Below are positions 25,080 through 28,135 of a stretch of DNA of 28,135 nucleotides, piece by piece; positions within the stretch are counted from its first letter, which is position 1, and every line of letters begins with the position of its first letter. The notes under the pieces are model-generated. The model was not told where the DNA came from. It saw only the letters and a list, made by a program, of their open reading frames with translations, and did not search any database. A program made the position numbers and the translations under genes. Origin of the DNA: a bacterium (GTDB lineage: Bacteria; Spirochaetota; UBA4802; UBA5550); NCBI GenBank assembly GCA_024224995.1, contig JAAENB010000456.1, positions 1-28,135 of the forward strand, given 5' to 3'.

Positions 25080-25805
25080 CTACAGCAGGCCTATGCGGTC
25101 GAACCTGAAGTGAAAGTTGTCGAAATCTATAGAGAGCCAGCGGATTACCAGCTTTCCTTCGACATTTCCTATTGGGAGAAATCCCCATACCCTGCTGTCG
25201 GAGCTGTTACCCCTGTTGTCTCCCATAACAAAAAGATGTCCGGGCGGTACCCGTTTTTCCTTTATATTATCAAATTTCTCATTGTGATGAATGGTTCGTA
25301 TAATGGAATGACGTATTCCGTCAAGATTCTCTTCAAATTCATAATGACCATTCCTATCACCAATGTAGCGGGCTTCAATCTTTTTCCCGTTAACATACAG
25401 CTCCTTGTGCTTGAGCATGATTAAATCTCCCGGCAGTCCAATTACCCGCTTGGTAAAATCGACCCCTTCATCTTCAGGAGACTTGAAAGCAATTATATCT
25501 CCACGCTGCGGGGTGCCCCACTCGAACAGGGTTATATTGGTAAAAGGGAGTTTTACCCGGTAGGCCAGTTTGTTCGCGAAGAAAAAATCTCCTTCCACGA
25601 TTGTGGGCTTCATGGAGCCCGTGGGTACCCGGTAATTGCCGAACACCGAAGACCTGAGACACAGGGCAATAAAAACTATTACCAGGAAAAATTTAAAATC
25701 CCCGCTTTTTGCATACTTTACAAACCGTGCCCCGGCATTCTTCAGAACTTGTTTTATATCTATATTTTTTTTATTATCATAATTGTCATTATTCATATTT
25801 TCCAT
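25080..25805 (-). CDS. lepB: Signal peptidase I
   Basis: 241 residues. Cleaves signal peptides from exported proteins at the outer face of the inner membrane. An Asn/Asp-rich cytoplasmic start leads to one membrane helix (about 38-56, FKFFLVIVFIALCLRSSVF). The S26 family boxes follow: nucleophile Ser64 in PTGSMKPT, general-base Lys119 in FTKRVIGLPGD, and the GDNRGNSSDSR box near 193-203. Length is normal for a single-spanning enzyme. AAAGGA, inside the end of the previous gene, is the ribosome site, and only four bases separate the genes. Its grouping with lgt makes this a protein-export and lipoprotein-maturation cluster. Confidence 0.93.
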   Translation of the reverse strand: MENMNNDNYDNKKNIDIKQVLKNAGARFVKYAKSGDFKFFLVIVFIALCLRSSVFGNYRVPTGSMKPTIVEGDFFFANKLAYRVKLPFTNITLFEWGTPQRGDIIAFKSPEDEGVDFTKRVIGLPGDLIMLKHKELYVNGKKIEARYIGDRNGHYEFEENLDGIRHSIIRTIHHNEKFDNIKEKRVPPGHLFVMGDNRGNSSDSRVWGFLPIGNVEGKLVIRWLSIDFDNFHFRFDRIGLL

Positions 25806-25809
25806 TTAC

Positions 25810-26094
25810 TTACATCCTTTTTCTATAGTACAATTTTCCAAGCATATACGTATATACCGACGACAACGCGAATACTATTATGGGATAGACCGCGTCAAGA
25901 GCCGGGTTATACACATAAACCGATACTATGGCAATGAGCCCCCACATTGAAATATTCTGTTGAAAACTGATGGCTTTTAACTCGATCAACTGTTCTCTTT
26001 CATCAACAACATGCTTTCTGTCAATTAAATAAAAGACGAAATAGACAACAATAGTGGCAAGTACGATCAATCGCATAATTGTGGTCTCAGTCAT
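25810..26094 (-). CDS. Small integral membrane protein, unknown function
   Basis: 94 residues from ATG at 26094 (MTETTIMRL). The start overlaps the TGA of the regulator by one base (TGATG) and has GGGGAGG just upstream. Three hydrophobic segments are visible, roughly 6-24, 48-63 and 68-84, separated by a charged loop (DRKHVVDEREQLIELKA). I do not recognise a function. A short XRE regulator coupled to a small multi-span membrane protein is a recurring arrangement, in which the membrane protein often modulates the regulator or is its target; here that is inference from layout only. Confidence 0.75.
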   Translation of the reverse strand: MTETTIMRLIVLATIVVYFVFYLIDRKHVVDEREQLIELKAISFQQNISMWGLIAIVSVYVYNPALDAVYPIIVFALSSVYTYMLGKLYYRKRM

Positions 26095-26324
26095 CACTCC
26101 TCCCCGCCCCATGCCTCTTCGCATGTTTCCGCAATAAAAAAAATTTCCTCAACCTTCATTTCAAGCTCCCGGGCAATTTTTAATGCCAGCTCCACGGAAG
26201 GAGTAAACTTACAGTTCTCTATTGAGTTTATTGTCTGCCGCGAACACCCGATCCGCCCGGCTAAATCCGCCTGGGTTACATTATCGTATGTTATTCTCGC
26301 TATTTTTAGCCTGTTTCCTATCAT
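26094..26324 (-). CDS. XRE-family helix-turn-helix regulator
   Basis: 76 residues, almost only a Cro/CI-type DNA-binding domain: TQADLAGRIGCSRQTINSIE is the helix-turn-helix and PSVELALKIARELE the following helix. Such short proteins repress or activate a nearby promoter, often their own. There is no Shine-Dalgarno site before the ATG, and a promoter-like TTGACA lies only 34 bases upstream, so the mRNA may be leaderless or nearly so. Two direct repeats of ACATTTTGTC overlap that promoter and are a likely operator. The gene leads the cluster that includes lepB and lgt. Which signal it reads is not visible. Confidence 0.85.
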   Translation of the reverse strand: MIGNRLKIARITYDNVTQADLAGRIGCSRQTINSIENCKFTPSVELALKIARELEMKVEEIFFIAETCEEAWGGEE

Positions 26325-26334
26325 AATTGAATAA

Positions 26335-26385
26335 CTTGTAATCTAAACACGACATTTTGTCAAGTATATTTTACATTTTGTCGTG
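26335..26385 (-). promoter_or_regulatory. Promoter and operator-like repeats before the XRE gene
   Basis: ACATTTTGTC occurs at 26352-26361 and 26373-26382, 21 bp apart, so on the same face of the helix two turns away. CACGAC (26348) and GTCGTG (26380) bound the pair as an inverted match. On the minus strand TTGACA (26363-26358) is a perfect -35 box; the -10 (TACAAG, 26340-26335, 17-bp spacer) is weak. A weak -10 with an operator over the -35 fits autoregulation by the XRE protein. Confidence 0.5.
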
Positions 26386-26423
26386 CTTATTTGTCACTGA
26401 GGCTCATATGCAAAAAGAATGGC

Positions 26424-26440
26424 GGGAACCCGTGCGGAAG
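26424..26440. repeat. 17-bp flank repeat, copy 1
   Basis: GGGAACCCGTGCGGAAG, followed by a base and ATTATT, lies 43 bp past the stop of the complete DUF1016 gene. The same 17 bases recur at 27629-27645 beside the second copy's stop, so this marks a duplicated unit. A small hairpin (GCATCG/CGATGC, near 26455-26470) lies between the repeat and the gene end. Confidence 0.7.
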
Positions 26441-26483
26441 TATTATTTTTAAACGCATCGATTCCGATGCTTTTAGAATATAG

Positions 26484-27533
26484 CTATTTCTCCTCAACCG
26501 GATCATACAGCAGCCGCGCCCGCTTCACTGCCTCATGAAGCTTCTTTTTGAACAGCTTTTTTTCCGGAAGCTCCGTGAGATATTGAGCGACCTGTATACC
26601 GCTTTTATCCAGCTCCATGAGCTCTATGACTTCCTTTGATTTCTCAGCGCACAAAATTAAACCCATCGGCTCTTCCTCGCCTTCGCTCATTTCGTATTTT
26701 CGCAGCCACCTGAGATAAAACTCCATTTGTCCCTTATCTTTCGGGAGGAATTTTCCAAGCTTTAAATCTATTGCGACTAAACGCCTTAACTTTCGATGAA
26801 AGAACAAAAGATCTATTTTATACGTTTCGCCATCAAAAAAGAAATATTTTTGCCTGGCTAAAAACGCAAAATCTGTTCCCAGCTCAAGTATGAAATTTTG
26901 AAGCTCAATTAATATCGCTGTTTCTAAATCTGCTTCTGAGTATTCACTATTCAGGTTTAGAAAATCAAGGATATAGGGATCGCGGAGAACCAGGTCAAGA
27001 CTCATCTCTCCCTCTTTCCCCAGTTTCTTCAGGTCATTTATTATGGTATTCTCCGGTTTTCGCGATAGCGCCGTTCGTTCAAAAAGCATTGAATCGATAC
27101 GGCCCCGTAACGTCCGGACGCTCCACCCTTCATTACCGCACAGCGCTATGTAGAATTCTCTTTTCAGAGAGTCTTCTATCTTAATAAACTCAACAAAATG
27201 AGACCAGGCGAATTGTTGTGACAGTGTCACAACAATTGAGTTTTCCGGGAAAGTATCATAAAATTTAATCATCCGGGTAAGACTGGTTTTTTCAAATCCT
27301 CTCCCAAAAGATTTTGTCAATTCAAGGCTTAATTGCTCTACCACTTTTTTCCCATAATCAGCGCGCTTGTTATTAAGAATATCAGCTTTTATGGTTTTCC
27401 CAATATTCCAGTATAATTGCACCATCCCTGAGTTGACAGCAACCTTTATGTTGCTTTTCGCCTCATTAATCAGGCTTGAGATCTCTTTAAAGAGGCCGGC
27501 GGGCGTTTTCTTTACTACTGCTTCTTCGGGCAT
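26484..27533 (-). CDS. DUF1016 (YhcG-type) PDDEXK nuclease-domain protein, complete copy
   Basis: 349 residues. The N-terminal DUF1016 part (about 10-150) has YWNIGKTI and the FAWSHFVEFIKIEDSLKREFY stretch. The C-terminal part (about 175-340) is PDDEXK-like, with YKIDLLFFHRKLRRLVAIDLKLGKF: an Asp followed by a DLK motif on the next strand, as expected for this metal-dependent nuclease fold. The biochemical role of the family is poorly known; it often travels with mobile DNA or defence genes. AAAGGA lies seven bases before the ATG. A second, partial copy lies upstream, with almost identical final 33 residues. Composition is like its neighbours apart from this duplication. Confidence 0.85.
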   Translation of the reverse strand: MPEEAVVKKTPAGLFKEISSLINEAKSNIKVAVNSGMVQLYWNIGKTIKADILNNKRADYGKKVVEQLSLELTKSFGRGFEKTSLTRMIKFYDTFPENSIVVTLSQQFAWSHFVEFIKIEDSLKREFYIALCGNEGWSVRTLRGRIDSMLFERTALSRKPENTIINDLKKLGKEGEMSLDLVLRDPYILDFLNLNSEYSEADLETAILIELQNFILELGTDFAFLARQKYFFFDGETYKIDLLFFHRKLRRLVAIDLKLGKFLPKDKGQMEFYLRWLRKYEMSEGEEEPMGLILCAEKSKEVIELMELDKSGIQVAQYLTELPEKKLFKKKLHEAVKRARLLYDPVEEK

Positions 27534-27560
27534 TGCACTATCCTTTAGTCATTTTAGGAT

Positions 27561-27589
27561 ATTAAAACCCGGGGACATGATTATGGCAA
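27561..27589 (-). promoter_or_regulatory. Candidate promoter of the complete DUF1016 gene
   Basis: TTGCCA (27589-27584) and TTTAAT (27566-27561) on the minus strand with a 17-bp spacer, each one or two bases from consensus. Transcription would begin near 27554, about 20 bases before the ATG at 27533, leaving room for AAAGGA. This suggests the gene does not rely on read-through from the upstream copy. Confidence 0.45.
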
Positions 27590-27628
27590 GCCATTTTTTA
27601 CTTAACAAAATATAAGTTATATTCAACT

Positions 27629-27645
27629 GGGAACCCGTGCGGAAG
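27629..27645. repeat. 17-bp flank repeat, copy 2
   Basis: Exact match to the 17 bases at 26424-26440, here only six bases past the stop of the partial DUF1016 gene. The short spacing contrasts with 43 bp in copy 1, so one flank carries an extra or lost segment. Confidence 0.7.
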
Positions 27646-27650
27646 CATTA

Positions 27651-28135
27651 TTATTTTTCTACCGGATCATACAGCAGCCTGGCCCGCTTCACCGCCTCAT
27701 GAAGCTTCTTTTTGAAGAGCTTTTTTTCCGGAAGCTCAGTGAGATATTGAGCTACATGGATTCCGCTTTTATCCAGTTTTAATAGTTTTATTACCTCTTC
27801 TGATTTGTCAGAACATAGTATTAATCCTATCGGGGACTCTTCCCCTTCCTGCATTTCATATTCTTCCAACCAACTCAAATAAAGCTCCATTTGCCCTTTG
27901 TCTTTTGCCCGGAATTTTCCCAATTTTAAATCGATTGCCACCAGTCTGCGCATTTTTCTGTGGAAGAAAAGAAGATCAATATAACCATCCTCACCATCTA
28001 ATATTATTCTTTTTTGTCGAGCGAGAAATGCAAAATCAGAGCCCATTTCCAGAATGAAGTTTTGCAGCTCAATTAATATAGCTGTTTCAAAATCAGATTC
28101 CGAATGGGCTTCTTTGAGGTCCAGGAAGTCAAGAA
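27651..28135 (-). CDS. DUF1016 (YhcG-type) PDDEXK nuclease-domain protein, C-terminal part
   Basis: About 161 residues are visible; the frame is open to the right edge, so the N-terminal part lies outside. Methionine at 28046 is internal, because the codons before it (LDFLDLKEAHSESDFETA) match the complete paralogue. The nuclease core reads YIDLLFFHRKMRRLVAIDLKLGKF. Protein identity with the neighbouring copy rises toward the C terminus, where the last 33 residues before the end are the same, and the DNA is nearly identical there. Function as for the complete copy. The two copies differ more in the middle, so they are older than the shared 3' end, or the end was homogenised by recombination. 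Confidence 0.85.
   Translation of the reverse strand, partial: LDFLDLKEAHSESDFETAILIELQNFILEMGSDFAFLARQKRIILDGEDGYIDLLFFHRKMRRLVAIDLKLGKFRAKDKGQMELYLSWLEEYEMQEGEESPIGLILCSDKSEEVIKLLKLDKSGIHVAQYLTELPEKKLFKKKLHEAVKRARLLYDPVEK

Noticed and set aside
1..28135. tRNA or rRNA genes
   Set aside because: I saw no cloverleaf, CCA-ended or rRNA-like segment; the gene-free stretches are short and are accounted for by promoters and repeats. A covariance-model scan would be decisive.

Overview
The window reads as chromosomal DNA of a diderm (Gram-negative type) bacterium of moderate GC content. It has good Shine-Dalgarno sites, an Lgt/signal peptidase I pair and an OmpA-type peptidoglycan-binding protein. 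A spirochaete or a relative is my best guess. It rests on the 7TMR-DISM/histidine kinase/receiver/SpoIIE phosphatase fusion and the double cNMP-binding patatin, types I associate with Leptospira and other spirochaetes. This is inference only, as no rRNA or other marker is present. All supported genes lie on the minus strand, so transcription runs from high to low coordinates.

Right end to left. (1) 28135-26484: two tandem DUF1016/PDDEXK nuclease-like genes, the first cut by the window edge. (2) 26324-22232: a compact cluster of XRE regulator, small membrane protein, signal peptidase I, lgt and a membrane-anchored MutS-like ATPase. Most junctions overlap or nearly touch, but a 96-bp gap with an imperfect palindrome separates lepB from lgt. 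(3) 22105-11733: a lipid and envelope-signalling cluster of FAD-dependent oxidoreductase, CFA-synthase-like methyltransferase, hybrid sensor kinase with SpoIIE phosphatase, cNMP-gated patatin phospholipase and a PQQ-propeller/OmpA lipid-envelope protein. Intergenic gaps are 51 bp or less. (4) 11732-11430: a gene-free gap holding a 172-bp palindromic repeat element, a G8 tract and a candidate promoter. (5) 11429-5601: one 1942-residue acetyl-CoA carboxylase chain carrying biotin carboxylase, biotinyl and carboxyltransferase parts in the order seen in eukaryotic ACC. (6) 5359-1: the first ~1786 residues of a type I polyketide synthase, open at the left edge, with its own promoter.

The genes share a lipid theme. 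ACC would make malonyl-CoA for the PKS, the CFA/FAD pair would alter acyl chains in membrane lipids, and the patatin would cleave phospholipids in response to a nucleotide ligand. The most striking observation is inside the PKS. Where an acyltransferase (AT) domain should be, the AT nucleophile motif is lost, and a two-motif segment matching the MshEN (GspE N-terminal) c-di-GMP-binding pattern is inserted. This suggests a PKS without its own working AT and possibly under second-messenger control.
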